From contig JAZQDM010000100.1 in NCBI GenBank assembly GCA_045546775.1, positions 1 to 64,000 on the forward strand: a stretch of 64,000 bases of DNA. Reading direction: 5' to 3'. The position numbers were made by a program, and so were the translations under genes. Source of the DNA: RGIG3002 sp045546775. Its GTDB lineage: Bacteria; Bacillota; Clostridia; Lachnospirales; Lachnospiraceae. The notes beneath the pieces were generated by a model that made no database searches, was not told where the DNA came from, and saw only the letters and a list, made by a program, of their open reading frames with translations. Shown in pieces: positions 24,302 to 34,355 of the stretch. The stretch's first letter is position 1; the number at the start of each line of letters is the position of its first letter.

Positions 24302-25183
24302 CTAGTTGTCGTCTTTTGGTACAGCACTACATCTTGTTTTTTTGACAAATCTCACAACTATATCGACAATAACCGCACCGGCAAACATAAGTATGCCCAA
24401 AAGTTGCGAAACTGCAATATTTGTTTCCCCAATGTGTAACTGGTCCGTGCGAAGACCTTCCACAAAAAATCGCAACAGGCCATATCCACCCAGATAAAAC
24501 AGACACAATTCCCCGTGGAATTTTTTGTGTTTTCGGTAAAAGAGCATGAGAATCAAAATCAACAGATTCCCGGCACTCTCATAAAGAAACGTAGGATGTA
24601 CCTGAATATAATTGATACCATCTACAACATGATCCGCCATCTCCGTTGTAATTTCATGGCTTCTCACCGATGTCACCGGAAGGCGCATCGCAAACAAGCT
24701 GTCCGTGTACTGCCCAAATGCTTCCCGGTTAAAAAAGTTTCCCCATCTTCCGATTACCTGCCCGAGAATCAACCCAAAAACTCCGGTATCTCCCATCTGA
24801 AACGGGTTTTGCTTTTTTATTTTTGCATATACAAAAACGGTGATAAATGCGGTAATAACACCACCATATATAGCCAGTCCGCCGGTTCTTAAATTAAAAA
24901 TACTAAGCAGATCACCTTCAAACTGGTCCCATTCAAAAATGACATAATAAAGTCTCGCTCCAAGAATGGATAAAATAACAGCATAAAAGGCAAAATCCCA
25001 ATACAAATCCGGATTTTCTCCATTCATCTTCGCCACCCGGTCTGCAAACACAAGTCCTGCTGCAAGCGCGATTGCCAACACAACGCCGTACATCGCTACA
25101 TCCAAGCCAAACAACGAAAACCACTGTGGAACATCTTCCAAATAAATTCCCAAATGCGGGAATGCAATATCCATCTTTCCCAT
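24302..25183 (-). CDS. lgt: Prolipoprotein diacylglyceryl transferase
   Basis: A 293-residue membrane enzyme that attaches diacylglycerol to the lipobox cysteine of preprolipoproteins, including the binding proteins at 46-59 kb. About seven helices are seen. The Lgt signature GRWGNFFNREAFG and the HPTFLYES motif are present. AGGAGG stands five bases before the ATG. It follows ychF with a ten-base gap, so the two are probably co-transcribed. Confidence 0.96.
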   Translation of the reverse strand: MGKMDIAFPHLGIYLEDVPQWFSLFGLDVAMYGVVLAIALAAGLVFADRVAKMNGENPDLYWDFAFYAVILSILGARLYYVIFEWDQFEGDLLSIFNLRTGGLAIYGGVITAFITVFVYAKIKKQNPFQMGDTGVFGLILGQVIGRWGNFFNREAFGQYTDSLFAMRLPVTSVRSHEITTEMADHVVDGINYIQVHPTFLYESAGNLLILILMLFYRKHKKFHGELCLFYLGGYGLLRFFVEGLRTDQLHIGETNIAVSQLLGILMFAGAVIVDIVVRFVKKTRCSAVPKDDN

Positions 25184-25192
25184 CCGGTCCTC

Positions 25193-26290
25193 CTATACGT
25201 TAAAGCGGAACAAAATAACATCTCCGTCTTTTACTACGTATTCCTTGCCTTCCATGCCCACAAGACCTTTTTCACGAGCAGCAGCCAAAGAGCCCTGCTC
25301 CAACAAATCTTTATAATTTACAACCTCGGCCTTGATAAATCCGCGTTCAAAGTCTGTATGGATTTTTCCGGCAGCCTGCGGTGCCTTTGTTCCCACTTTA
25401 ATCGTCCAAGCTCTTGTCTCATCTTCTCCTGCTGTCAGGTAACTAATCAATCCGAGTAAGGAATAGCTTGCTTTGATTAATTTTTCAAGACCAGATTCCT
25501 GCAATCCTAAGTCTTCCAAAAACATAGATTTTTCTTCGTCGTCAAGTTCTGCGATTTCCTGTTCAATCTGCGCACAGATAACAAACACTTCACTATCGTT
25601 TTCTTTTGCAAATTCTCTGACTGCTTTCACACCTTCGTTGTCCGCACCGTCGTTTGCCAAATCGTCTTCTGCCACGTTCGCCGCAAAAATAACCGGTTTA
25701 TACGTAAGAAGGTTGTAAGAATTCAAAAGCGCAAGCTCGTCTTCGTCGTCTGTTGCGTAGCTCTTGGCAAGCTTTCCGTCTTCCAGATGTGCTTTCAAGC
25801 CTTCCAACAACGCAAGCTCTTTTCCCAGCGTCTTGTCCATTCTTGCCGCTTTTCCTGTTTTTGCAATACGGCGTTCCAAAATCTCGATATCGGAGAAAAT
25901 CAATTCCAAATTGATCGTTTCGATATCTCTGAGTGGATTGATATTTCCGTCTACGTGTATTACGTTTGTATCTTCAAAGCAGCGCACTACATGCACAATG
26001 GCATCTACTTCCCTGATGTTACTAAGGAACTGGTTTCCAAGACCTTCGCCTTTGGAGGCACCTTTTACAAGTCCTGCAATATCTACAAATTCAATGACTG
26101 CCGGTGTCACTTTTTTGGACTGATACATATCTCCCAAAAGTTTCAAACGCTCATCCGGCACAGTAACGATACCTACATTCGGGTCAATCGTACAAAACGG
26201 ATAGTTTGCAGATTCTGCTCCCGCCTTTGTCAGTGAATTAAATAATGTACTTTTTCCTACGTTCGGTAAACCGACGATACCTAATTTCAT
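25193..26290 (-). CDS. ychF: YchF/OLA1-type ATPase
   Basis: A 365-residue Obg-related P-loop protein that binds ATP better than GTP and associates with ribosomes and stress responses. GLPNVGKSTLFN (P-loop) and DIAGLVKGASKGEGLGNQF (switch II) are clear. The C-terminal TGS domain shows TAGEDETRAWTI and the final VKDGDVILFRFNV. The GGAGA ribosome binding site and length are normal. Confidence 0.97.
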   Translation of the reverse strand: MKLGIVGLPNVGKSTLFNSLTKAGAESANYPFCTIDPNVGIVTVPDERLKLLGDMYQSKKVTPAVIEFVDIAGLVKGASKGEGLGNQFLSNIREVDAIVHVVRCFEDTNVIHVDGNINPLRDIETINLELIFSDIEILERRIAKTGKAARMDKTLGKELALLEGLKAHLEDGKLAKSYATDDEDELALLNSYNLLTYKPVIFAANVAEDDLANDGADNEGVKAVREFAKENDSEVFVICAQIEQEIAELDDEEKSMFLEDLGLQESGLEKLIKASYSLLGLISYLTAGEDETRAWTIKVGTKAPQAAGKIHTDFERGFIKAEVVNYKDLLEQGSLAAAREKGLVGMEGKEYVVKDGDVILFRFNV

Positions 26291-26309
26291 AATCTATCTC
26301 CTTCGTCTA

Positions 26310-27203
26310 TCAATATTTCCTCTGTTGCTTTAATTCCTCAAACAACAATTTATAATTTTCATATCTTGTTTTGCTTATCGCTCCGGCCTCTACTGCCTCT
26401 TTCACCCTGCAGTCCGGCTCGCTTACGTGCACGCAGCCGTTGTACTTACAACCGCCCTCGTACTGTTCAAATTCCGGATAAAAGAACCGAAGTTCTTCTT
26501 TTTCCAAATCAAACATTTGCAACGAGCTAAAGCCCGGCGTATCCATAATGTAAGTATGTTCACCAACCGCAATCAGCTCCGAGTGGCGGGTTGTATGCTT
26601 GCCGCGTTCAATTTTTTCACTGATTGCTCCGGTTTCCATCCGGATTCCGGACTGGATTTGATTAATCAAGGATGATTTGCCCACACCGCTGGGTCCGGCT
26701 ACTGTTGTAGTCTTCCCGTGCAACACTTCACGCAAAGCATCCATGCCAATCTTTTGTTTGGCACTGACAAACAAAACCGGACAACCGCTCTTTTCATAAA
26801 TCTTTAAAAGCCTGTCCTGTTCTTCTTTTGTTGCAATATCACATTTGTTAAAACAAATAATGCACTCCCGCTCCTGTTGCTGCATCATAAGCAAAAAGCG
26901 GTCCAGTAAATTTAAATTAGGTGCCGGCTTAGTCATTGCAAAAATAACAAGTGCCTGGTCAATGTTGGCCACTGCCGGTCGCACCAGCATATTTTTTCTG
27001 GGCAATATATTGTCTATATTGCCCAGCTTTTTCTCTTCATCTATAACGGTGATATCCACATCATCCCCAACAAGCGGCTTGATATTATCTTTTCGGAATA
27101 TGCCTTTTGCTTTGCATTCATAGACACAACCTTCTGCCTCGCCTTGTTGTTTTGCATGGACATAGTAAAATCCCGCAATTCCTTTTATTATCTTTCCCTG
27201 CAT
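26310..27203 (-). CDS. rsgA: Ribosome small-subunit GTPase RsgA
   Basis: A 297-residue circularly permuted GTPase acting late in 30S assembly. An N-terminal OB domain is followed by the permuted G motifs, with FNKCD (G4) before GPSGVGKSSLIN (G1) and DTPGFSS (G3). The zinc finger reads CKYNGCVHVSEPDC. It is the third gene after prpC and prkC, the usual Firmicutes order, where RsgA is a known type of PrkC substrate. Confidence 0.97.
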   Translation of the reverse strand: MQGKIIKGIAGFYYVHAKQQGEAEGCVYECKAKGIFRKDNIKPLVGDDVDITVIDEEKKLGNIDNILPRKNMLVRPAVANIDQALVIFAMTKPAPNLNLLDRFLLMMQQQERECIICFNKCDIATKEEQDRLLKIYEKSGCPVLFVSAKQKIGMDALREVLHGKTTTVAGPSGVGKSSLINQIQSGIRMETGAISEKIERGKHTTRHSELIAVGEHTYIMDTPGFSSLQMFDLEKEELRFFYPEFEQYEGGCKYNGCVHVSEPDCRVKEAVEAGAISKTRYENYKLLFEELKQQRKY

Positions 27204-27217
27204 AGTTTCCTTTCCGG

Positions 27218-29344
27218 TTATTCCGCAGTAAACTCAATCTGTCTTGTCACCGTTTTTTCCGTACTTGTTCCGGGAACCGTCGTCACTTCACCGGTGTTAG
27301 GGTCAATGACTTCCGTCGCCTCTGTCGTTATCGTATACGTAAATGTAATCGTACCGTTGGCTGATTTGATGCCTGCGTAATTGACAGAAATCGGGAAAGA
27401 ATTCGTTGTCGTATCCAAAAGTGTAGTGCCGTCCGCTGTCTGCATTACCACATGGACACTCATTCCGTTCTGGTAATCCGGGTCTTCCTCCACAGCAGGT
27501 GCCGGAATGCTTCCATTGTACTTGTAAGTCACTTCCTTCGGTCCAATGCTGAGTTTCATATCCACTACTGTTCCTTCTTCCACATAGGAACCAAAGGAAT
27601 AGCTTTGATAACAAATCAAACCGGTCAAAGACACATCCGAATTGTTAACTTCTTCCACCACACCGGGTGTAAGTCCTGCTTCAATCAAAGCAATCGTTGC
27701 ATCTTCTTCGTCCAGACCGATTACATTCGGAACACGCACTTTGGTCTCCTCTGCGCCAAGGCTTACACGAACCGTTACCGCAGAACCTTTCGGTGCTTTA
27801 GCACCGGCTTCCGGCGTCTGGGAAACAACGTTACCTTTTTCTACCTCCGAGGAATACGTTTCTGCCTTGTTTGCAACAAAACCTTTCTGTTGCAAAATGG
27901 TTACTGCTTCTGCGTAAGAAACACCGCTTACATCCGGCACTTCAATACCGGATTGACCGGAGCTTACTGTAATCGTAACAACGCTGTTTACATCAAGAAG
28001 TGTACCTTTCACAACGTCAGCGCTGATGACAATACCTTCCTCCACAGAATCCGATTCTATATAGGTAAATTCAGGACTAATGCCTAATTTCACAAGTTCT
28101 GTTCTGGCATTTTCCATTGTCATGCCCACAACATCAATCATAGCAACCTGTTCCGTAATGGACTGTGTTTCTGCAGAACTGCTCTCTTCGTTTCCTTTTC
28201 CGGAACCGGAGAAAAGACCTACTGCTCTTCCCACAAGGAACAAAATAATAATACCGATAATAACAGCCGCAACAATCGCTAAAACCGTTGTCAGTTTTTC
28301 CATTTTCGGATCGTAATCTTCATCATAAACCTCATCATCATATTCACCGTCATACTCGCCGTCTTCGGTCTCTTCTTCGATGATAATCGGTCTTCTCAAA
28401 CGCATCGTATCTTCCATCGCATCCCTGCGACCGGATTGTCTTTTAATTTGCGCCATTTCACTCTCGGAAATAAATTTTGTGCTGGCCACTTCATCCGGGT
28501 CTGACACACGGACAAAGTCTTCGTCCGGAGAAATCAACGCTTTCTTTAAGTCTTCCATCAGTTCCACGATAGACTGGTAACGTCTGTCCGGACTTTTCTG
28601 GCAACATTTAAAAGCAATTTGTTCCACACAAACCGGTATCTCCGATACATAATCGCGTGGGGACGGCATTTCTTCCTGAATATGTTTGATGGCAATGGCA
28701 ACCGTCGTTTCTCCATTAAACGGAACACGTCCTGTCAACATCTCAAACAACGTAATACCAAGCGAATAAATATCACTCTTTTCGTCACTGTATCCACCGC
28801 GTGCCTGCTCCGGTGATGTATAATGCACGGAGCCCATTACATTTGATGTAATCGTATTGCTTGTTGCCGCTTTCGCAATACCAAAATCCGTCACTTTCAC
28901 CTTTCCTTCTTTGGAAATGATGATATTTTGCGGTTTAATATCTCTATGAATAATATGGTTATTATGGGCTGCTTCAATTCCCATAGAAACCTGTATTGCA
29001 ATACTAACTGCTTCTTTCACAGAAAGTCGTGCTTTCTTTTCAATGTACTTCTTTAAGGTGATGCCTTCTACCAATTCCATCACAATATAATGCATGCCGC
29101 CTTCTTCTCCAACGTCATACACGTTTACAATATTAGGGTGCATCAACCCTGCTGCCGCCTGTGCTTCAATACGGAACTTAGAAACAAAATTTGCATTCTC
29201 GCTAAATTCCTGCTTTAACACTTTTACGGCTACAAAACGGTTCAGCTTATGGTCTTTTGCTTTATATACATCGGACATTCCACCGGTTCCGATTTTTTCC
29301 AAAATCTCGTAACGGTCTCCTATTATCATTCCTATTTTAATCAT
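27218..29344 (-). CDS. prkC: Ser/Thr protein kinase with PASTA domains
   Basis: A 708-residue membrane kinase that senses wall fragments. The cytoplasmic kinase domain (about 8-270) has HRDIKPQNII, DFGIAK and the TSPEQARGG activation loop. An acidic juxtamembrane segment precedes one membrane helix (about 360-385). Outside are three PASTA repeats (about 395-600), each ending near VTV.VS.G, and a distinct C-terminal beta region of about 110 residues. The start at 29344 lies one base after prpC; its GGAGG is in the final prpC codons. Confidence 0.95.
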   Translation of the reverse strand: MIKIGMIIGDRYEILEKIGTGGMSDVYKAKDHKLNRFVAVKVLKQEFSENANFVSKFRIEAQAAAGLMHPNIVNVYDVGEEGGMHYIVMELVEGITLKKYIEKKARLSVKEAVSIAIQVSMGIEAAHNNHIIHRDIKPQNIIISKEGKVKVTDFGIAKAATSNTITSNVMGSVHYTSPEQARGGYSDEKSDIYSLGITLFEMLTGRVPFNGETTVAIAIKHIQEEMPSPRDYVSEIPVCVEQIAFKCCQKSPDRRYQSIVELMEDLKKALISPDEDFVRVSDPDEVASTKFISESEMAQIKRQSGRRDAMEDTMRLRRPIIIEEETEDGEYDGEYDDEVYDEDYDPKMEKLTTVLAIVAAVIIGIIILFLVGRAVGLFSGSGKGNEESSSAETQSITEQVAMIDVVGMTMENARTELVKLGISPEFTYIESDSVEEGIVISADVVKGTLLDVNSVVTITVSSGQSGIEVPDVSGVSYAEAVTILQQKGFVANKAETYSSEVEKGNVVSQTPEAGAKAPKGSAVTVRVSLGAEETKVRVPNVIGLDEEDATIALIEAGLTPGVVEEVNNSDVSLTGLICYQSYSFGSYVEEGTVVDMKLSIGPKEVTYKYNGSIPAPAVEEDPDYQNGMSVHVVMQTADGTTLLDTTTNSFPISVNYAGIKSANGTITFTYTITTEATEVIDPNTGEVTTVPGTSTEKTVTRQIEFTAE

Positions 29345-29345
29345 G

Positions 29346-30086
29346 CTACTTTTTCTCCTCCGCAAAAGGTTCAATAATCACAACACTTATATTGTCTTTT
29401 CCACCGTTGTTGTTCGCTGCTTTCACTAACTCTTGTGCCTTTTCAACAATATCTCTTTGTCCATTTAAAATCATGCGGATTTCTTCATCTTCAAGCATAT
29501 TGGTCAGTCCGTCTGTGCACATAAGGACTACATCATCATCTTCCAACTCCACATCGAAAAAATCAATCTCGACTGTCTTTCTGGCACCAACTGCTCTTGT
29601 AATAATATTTTTATCCGGATGTGTTCTTGCAGATTCCCGGTCAATACCACCCATTCTGACCATCTCTTCCACAAGTGAATGATCTCTTGTTATCTGTTTG
29701 ATTTGCTCATTAACAATATACAGACGGCTGTCGCCTACATTGGCAACTTTTAAATATTTTCCGAGACAGGTAGCTACCACTACGGTAGTACCCATTCCGC
29801 TCAGGGTTTCATCTTCACTTGCCTTTTGACGGATATGTTCGTTTGCCTGTTGAATGGCTTTCTCCAATATAACGACCGGATTTTTTTCAAAAGACTGTTC
29901 TATTTGCTTTATGATTGTCTCAACCGTATACTTCGATGCATAATCGCCCGCATTGTGACCGCCCATACCATCTGCCACAATAAAAAGATTCGGCAAATTG
30001 CCGATGGGCATCTCTGTCGTATACACAAAATCCTGGTTTTCTTTTCTCTTTTTTCCTATATCCGTTATGGAAAACGTCTTTAACAC
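29346..30086 (-). CDS. prpC: PP2C-type Ser/Thr phosphatase
   Basis: A 246-residue metal-dependent phosphatase that reverses PrkC phosphorylation. Metal-binding motifs include TDIGKKRKENQD, VADGMGGHNAGD, GDSRLYI, CTDGLTNM and DNISVV. GTG is the start codon, after GGAGG. It is translationally coupled to prkC. The promoter candidate at 30146-30174 would drive prpC, prkC and rsgA. Confidence 0.97.
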   Translation of the reverse strand: MLKTFSITDIGKKRKENQDFVYTTEMPIGNLPNLFIVADGMGGHNAGDYASKYTVETIIKQIEQSFEKNPVVILEKAIQQANEHIRQKASEDETLSGMGTTVVVATCLGKYLKVANVGDSRLYIVNEQIKQITRDHSLVEEMVRMGGIDRESARTHPDKNIITRAVGARKTVEIDFFDVELEDDDVVLMCTDGLTNMLEDEEIRMILNGQRDIVEKAQELVKAANNNGGKDNISVVIIEPFAEEKK

Positions 30087-30145
30087 CGTTTTTTCCTCCT
30101 GATAGTCTTCTTTTGAAAGATAAACCCACTATTCCACAATATCTA

Positions 30146-30174
30146 ATGATAGCATATATGAAAAAAAAGGGCAA
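30146..30174 (-). promoter_or_regulatory. Probable promoter of prpC-prkC-rsgA
   Basis: Minus strand TTGCCC and TATCAT hexamers are separated by 17 bases rich in T. It lies in the 137-base gap between rlmN and prpC, 60 bases before the prpC start. Confidence 0.5.
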
Positions 30175-30223
30175 GAATGAAACGCTTCTATACATTCTTT
30201 GCGCTTTAGGAATATCTCTTTTC

Positions 30224-31267
30224 CTACTCCATCCCCTGTTTAACGTGTTTCCGCCTGAGCTGTCCGCATGCGCCGTCAATGTCACGTCCCATTTCCCGGC
30301 GTACCGTAGCATTGATTTTTGCTTTCTCCAACTTGTTTTTGAATGCCTGCACCCGGTCTTTTGTGGATTCCACAAAATCTCTTTCTGCAATCGGGTTAAC
30401 CGGAATCAAATTGACATGACAATTCAATTTGCCGATCAACGCAATCAGCTCTCCGGCGTCCTCATCCGTATCGTTTACGCCGCCCACCAAGCTATACTCA
30501 AACGTAATGCGTCTTCCGGTCTGTTCAAAATAATACTCGCACGCTTCGATTACTTCTGTAAGCTTGTATTTGTTTGCAATCGGCATTAATTTTTTTCTTT
30601 TTTCATCCGTTGTTGCATGCAAGGACAAGGCAAGGGTAATCTGCAATTTTTGCTCTGCCAACTCCCGCATCTTTGGCACAATACCACAAGTGGAAACCGT
30701 CACATTACGCTGGCTGATATTTAATCCGTTTTCATCTGTCAACATCTGCAAAAACAAGAGCAAATTTTCATAATTGTCCAAAGGTTCTCCGGTTCCCATC
30801 ACAACAACATTGGACACTCTCTCGCCGGTCAATCTTGTAATCTCATAAATCTGATCCAACATTTCCGATGCTTTTAGCGAGCGCTCCAATCCATCCAATG
30901 TGGAAGCGCAAAACCGACACCCCATACGGCAGCCGACCTGCGATGAAATGCAAACCGAATTGCCATGTTTATATTTCATCCAAACACTTTCCACAACATT
31001 GCCGTCTGCCAACTCAAACAAAAACTTTTTTGTACCATCTATTTGGGATTCCTGTACCCGCACTGCCCGAAGTGCCGTATACTCATAATTTTGTTCCAGC
31101 TGATTCCGAAACTCTTTGGAAAGATTTGTCATTTCTTCAAAACTGCGTGCCAGTTTGACATGCATCCACTCATAAAGTTGTTTTGCACGAAACGCCTTCT
31201 GTCCAAGAAGTTCCATCTCTTTTTTTAATTGTGCAATCGTCAAAGATTTAATATCTTTCTTTTCCAT
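30224..31267 (-). CDS. rlmN: Dual-specificity 23S rRNA / tRNA A2-methyltransferase
   Basis: A 347-residue radical SAM enzyme that methylates C2 of A2503 in 23S rRNA and A37 in tRNAs. The radical SAM cluster motif is CRMGCRFCAS. The signature GEPLDNYENL and the C-terminal catalytic cysteine in GACGQLR are present. It follows rsmB, in a translation-linked block with rsmB, fmt and def. Confidence 0.97.
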   Translation of the reverse strand: MEKKDIKSLTIAQLKKEMELLGQKAFRAKQLYEWMHVKLARSFEEMTNLSKEFRNQLEQNYEYTALRAVRVQESQIDGTKKFLFELADGNVVESVWMKYKHGNSVCISSQVGCRMGCRFCASTLDGLERSLKASEMLDQIYEITRLTGERVSNVVVMGTGEPLDNYENLLLFLQMLTDENGLNISQRNVTVSTCGIVPKMRELAEQKLQITLALSLHATTDEKRKKLMPIANKYKLTEVIEACEYYFEQTGRRITFEYSLVGGVNDTDEDAGELIALIGKLNCHVNLIPVNPIAERDFVESTKDRVQAFKNKLEKAKINATVRREMGRDIDGACGQLRRKHVKQGME

Positions 31268-31297
31268 GTTTTCCTCGTATATTAATGTATTGCTATC

Positions 31298-32653
31298 TTA
31301 CTTTTCCGCTTTTCGGAATCTGGCAATAAAAAATCCGTCACTGTCCTGTTGCCCCGGTAAAAACTGCAAATAGCCTTGTTTTGTCGTCTCGCCGTGAAGT
31401 TCTTTTGGCAAATACGCATCCAGACTTTCCGGTTCAAACGGATAATTCTTTGTAATGTAAGATACCATATTCTCATTTTCTTCCTTGTGGATGGTACAAG
31501 TGCTGTACAGTAACACACCACCCGGTTTTACATAGTTTGTAACCGTATCCACAATCTCTTTTTGTAACTTCGAAACTTCTGTCAGACTTTCCGGACTTAC
31601 CCGGTATTTGATATCCCTCTTTTTCCCCAGAATACCAAGTCCGGAGCAAGGCACATCTGCAAGTACAACGTCCGCTTTTTCCAGCATACTTTCATCCAAA
31701 ACCGTAGCATCCCATACTTTTGTTGAGACATTGTCCGCGTGGAGTCTTTCTATATTTTGTCTGATAAGTTCCTCTTTTATGTCCGTCACATCTCTTGCTT
31801 CCACACTTCCGTTTTTTCCGGTCTTGGCAGCTGCATGCAAGCTTTTTCCGCCGGGAGCCGCACACACATCAAGCACAAAATCGCCTTTTTGTATGCCTGC
31901 CGCCTCCACCGCCAGCATAGAACTTACATCCTGTATGGTGAATTTCCCCTGCACGAAATCTTCTACATTGGCAAAGCCTTCCACACCACTGACACGATAT
32001 GCATAGGGCAAGTAACAATGTGCCTCCACTTCCTTTGCCTGTTCTTTCAGACGTTCCACGACAAGTTTTCTCTCTTCCACGGTAAGACGCTCATCCACCC
32101 TTATTGTAACCGGGTGAATTTCCAAAAGTGCTTTCAGCATAGTCTCACAAGTATCATATCCATATTCGTCCATCCACATCTGTACAAGCCACTCCGGAAC
32201 CGAATAACGGACCGAAAGTGCTTTTACCGGTTCTTTTTTCGCATCCGGATACACAATCGTTTCTTTATTTCTGGCAATGTTTCGCAATACTCCATTTACA
32301 AAACCTTTCAAATTGTGAAATTTTCGCTTTGTTGCCAGCTTTACTGCTTCATTGCACACAGCACTGTCCGGAATGCTCTCCATGTACAAAAGCTGGTATA
32401 CACTCATACGAAGCAGATTGCGAATAAGCGGTTTCATTTTATTTACAGGAACTGTGGAATACGCATTCAACACATAATCCATCTGAATAAGCCGTTCTAC
32501 CGTACCTTCCGTAAGCCTTTTCATAAAAGCTTTATCCTGTCCGCTCATATAATTATACTTATCCAAAACCTGTCCTATCACTTTGTGACTGTATTGTTTT
32601 TGTGCTGTAATTTCCATCAGCATTTCCAATGCGATCTCGCGCGTATTTTCCAC
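31298..32653 (-). CDS. rsmB: 16S rRNA (cytosine(967)-C5)-methyltransferase
   Basis: A 451-residue enzyme with an N-terminal NusB-like RNA-binding domain (about 1-130) and a C-terminal SAM methyltransferase. It shows DVCAAPGGKSLH for SAM, the DVPCSGLG motif carrying one catalytic cysteine, and YSTCTIHKEEN with the other. Start is a GTG after GAGAGGA. Standard place between the zinc peptidase gene and rlmN. Confidence 0.96.
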   Translation of the reverse strand: MENTREIALEMLMEITAQKQYSHKVIGQVLDKYNYMSGQDKAFMKRLTEGTVERLIQMDYVLNAYSTVPVNKMKPLIRNLLRMSVYQLLYMESIPDSAVCNEAVKLATKRKFHNLKGFVNGVLRNIARNKETIVYPDAKKEPVKALSVRYSVPEWLVQMWMDEYGYDTCETMLKALLEIHPVTIRVDERLTVEERKLVVERLKEQAKEVEAHCYLPYAYRVSGVEGFANVEDFVQGKFTIQDVSSMLAVEAAGIQKGDFVLDVCAAPGGKSLHAAAKTGKNGSVEARDVTDIKEELIRQNIERLHADNVSTKVWDATVLDESMLEKADVVLADVPCSGLGILGKKRDIKYRVSPESLTEVSKLQKEIVDTVTNYVKPGGVLLYSTCTIHKEENENMVSYITKNYPFEPESLDAYLPKELHGETTKQGYLQFLPGQQDSDGFFIARFRKAEK

Positions 32654-32668
32654 TGTTAAGTCCTCTCT

Positions 32669-33388
32669 TTAATCGTCTCTTCTGTTTCCAAACAAAAGCA
32701 CAAGCCGAATCAATTGCAAAATAGAAGCGGCCGCTGCTGCCACATAAGTCATTGCTGCCGCGTTCAGCACTTTTTTGCATTTTTTATTTTCATCAAAATC
32801 CAAAATCTGATAATCCGTAAGCAACGCCAGCGCACGGCTGGATGCATTAAACTCTACCGGCAACGTAACAAGCTGGAACAACACCGAAGCTGCAAATAAC
32901 CAGATTCCAAGTTCAATAAAAAACTGTCCAAAAAATGCACCAAGTAAAATAATCGGCACGCCAAACCGACACCCAAAATTGGCTACCGGCAAAATGGCAT
33001 TTCTTATTTTGAGCGGCAAATATTCTTCGTTATGTTGAATTGCATGGCCACACTCATGCGCCGCTACTCCGATTGCCGCAATGGAAGCTGCATGATGGGT
33101 AGAATCCGACAAACGCAACACTTTATTTCTTGGGTCATAATGATCTTTCAAATGTCCCCCGACATGTTCAATTGTCACGTCATAAATTCCGTTTCTTTGC
33201 AACATTAACTCTGCCACTTGTGCTCCGGTCATATTTGTCTTGCTGCGCACTCTGTTATATTTTGAAAAAGCGCTGTTTACACTGGCACTTGCAAGCAGAC
33301 AAACTATTGCTCCGATTACTACTAAAAAATAGGTCGGATCCCAGTAAAATCCGTAAAATCCATACATAACCCCAACATTTCCCAACAT
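32669..33388 (-). CDS. YugP-type zinc metallopeptidase
   Basis: A 239-residue membrane protein of the Peptidase_Mlike/YugP family. HECGHAIQHN is the zinc-binding HExxH site. A hydrophobic N-terminal helix (about 17-37) and two or three further helices, including those near residues 125-175 and 205-230, put it in the membrane. The substrate is not known. AGGAGG precedes the first ATG. It sits between fmt and rsmB, the arrangement typical of Clostridia. Confidence 0.9.
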   Translation of the reverse strand: MLGNVGVMYGFYGFYWDPTYFLVVIGAIVCLLASASVNSAFSKYNRVRSKTNMTGAQVAELMLQRNGIYDVTIEHVGGHLKDHYDPRNKVLRLSDSTHHAASIAAIGVAAHECGHAIQHNEEYLPLKIRNAILPVANFGCRFGVPIILLGAFFGQFFIELGIWLFAASVLFQLVTLPVEFNASSRALALLTDYQILDFDENKKCKKVLNAAAMTYVAAAAASILQLIRLVLLFGNRRDD

Positions 33389-33419
33389 AAATATCCTCCT
33401 AATTCAGGCCTACATCCGT

Positions 33420-34346
33420 TTACAAAGAACAATCCACTTCCACTTTGTAGCCAAGCAGAAAATCTTTCACGGCCATTCTCTTTTTCCCTTCCAACTGAAC
33501 ACTCTTTAATGCAAGCGCTCCATCTTTCGTATTCACAACGATGGTATCTTTTGTCACCTCAAGCACAACACCCGGATTTTTTGTCTCGTCACCGGCTGTA
33601 ACATCGGCTTCCCATATTTTTAGTGTTTTCCCATGAAAGGAAGTATATGCACTGGGCCAGGAATTCAATCCGCGAATCAATCGTTCTATCGCAACAGCAC
33701 TGTCACTCCAGTCAATCTTTCCAAGTGATTTTGTAAGGCGTCCTGCATAAGAGCTTTTTGCCTCATCCTGTTTTTCCGGTACAAGCTCTCCTGCTTCAAT
33801 TTTAGGCAAAGCTTCCACAATGAGTTCCGCTCCGATTTGACTCAGTTTATCAAACAGACTCTCTCCCGTTTCCTTTTCCTCCAACACAACTGCTTTTTTC
33901 ATCAGCATGTCTCCGGTATCGAGTCCTTCGTTCATCTGCATAATTGTGACGCCGGACTCTTTTTCTCCGTTGATAACCGCCCATTGTATCGGTGCCGCTC
34001 CCCGGTATTTTGGCAAGAGTGATGCATGAATATTGACACATCCGAATTTGGGCATTTCCAAAATTTCTTTTGACAAAATTTGACCGAAAGCAGCTACTAC
34101 AAAAATATCCGCATCAAATGTACGCAATGTTTCCACCGCTTCCTGCTCTTTTACTTTTACCGGCTGAAAGACAGGAATGTTATGTTTTACCGCACATTCT
34201 TTCACCGGCGGAAACTGCATTTCTTTTCCGCGGCCCTTCGGCTTGTCCGGCTGTGTCACAACTCCAACAACCTGATGTCCCGCCCGGATGATTGCTTCCA
34301 ATGCTCCCACTGCAAAATCCGGCGTTCCCATGAACAATACTTTCAT
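33420..34346 (-). CDS. fmt: Methionyl-tRNA formyltransferase
   Basis: A 308-residue enzyme formylating initiator Met-tRNA with 10-formyl-THF. Signature HASLLPKYRGAAPIQWA contains catalytic Asn-independent His and loop residues of the family; MGTPDFAV opens the Rossmann domain and SWPSAYT starts the C-terminal tRNA-binding domain. It follows def by nine bases, so deformylase and formylase are co-expressed. Confidence 0.97.
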   Translation of the reverse strand: MKVLFMGTPDFAVGALEAIIRAGHQVVGVVTQPDKPKGRGKEMQFPPVKECAVKHNIPVFQPVKVKEQEAVETLRTFDADIFVVAAFGQILSKEILEMPKFGCVNIHASLLPKYRGAAPIQWAVINGEKESGVTIMQMNEGLDTGDMLMKKAVVLEEKETGESLFDKLSQIGAELIVEALPKIEAGELVPEKQDEAKSSYAGRLTKSLGKIDWSDSAVAIERLIRGLNSWPSAYTSFHGKTLKIWEADVTAGDETKNPGVVLEVTKDTIVVNTKDGALALKSVQLEGKKRMAVKDFLLGYKVEVDCSL

Positions 34347-34355
34347 AATATCCTC

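Noticed and set aside
31739..32659. Open frame of about 300 codons opposite rsmB
   Set aside because: rsmB is complete with all motifs; the opposite frame lacks a ribosome binding site and any domain.
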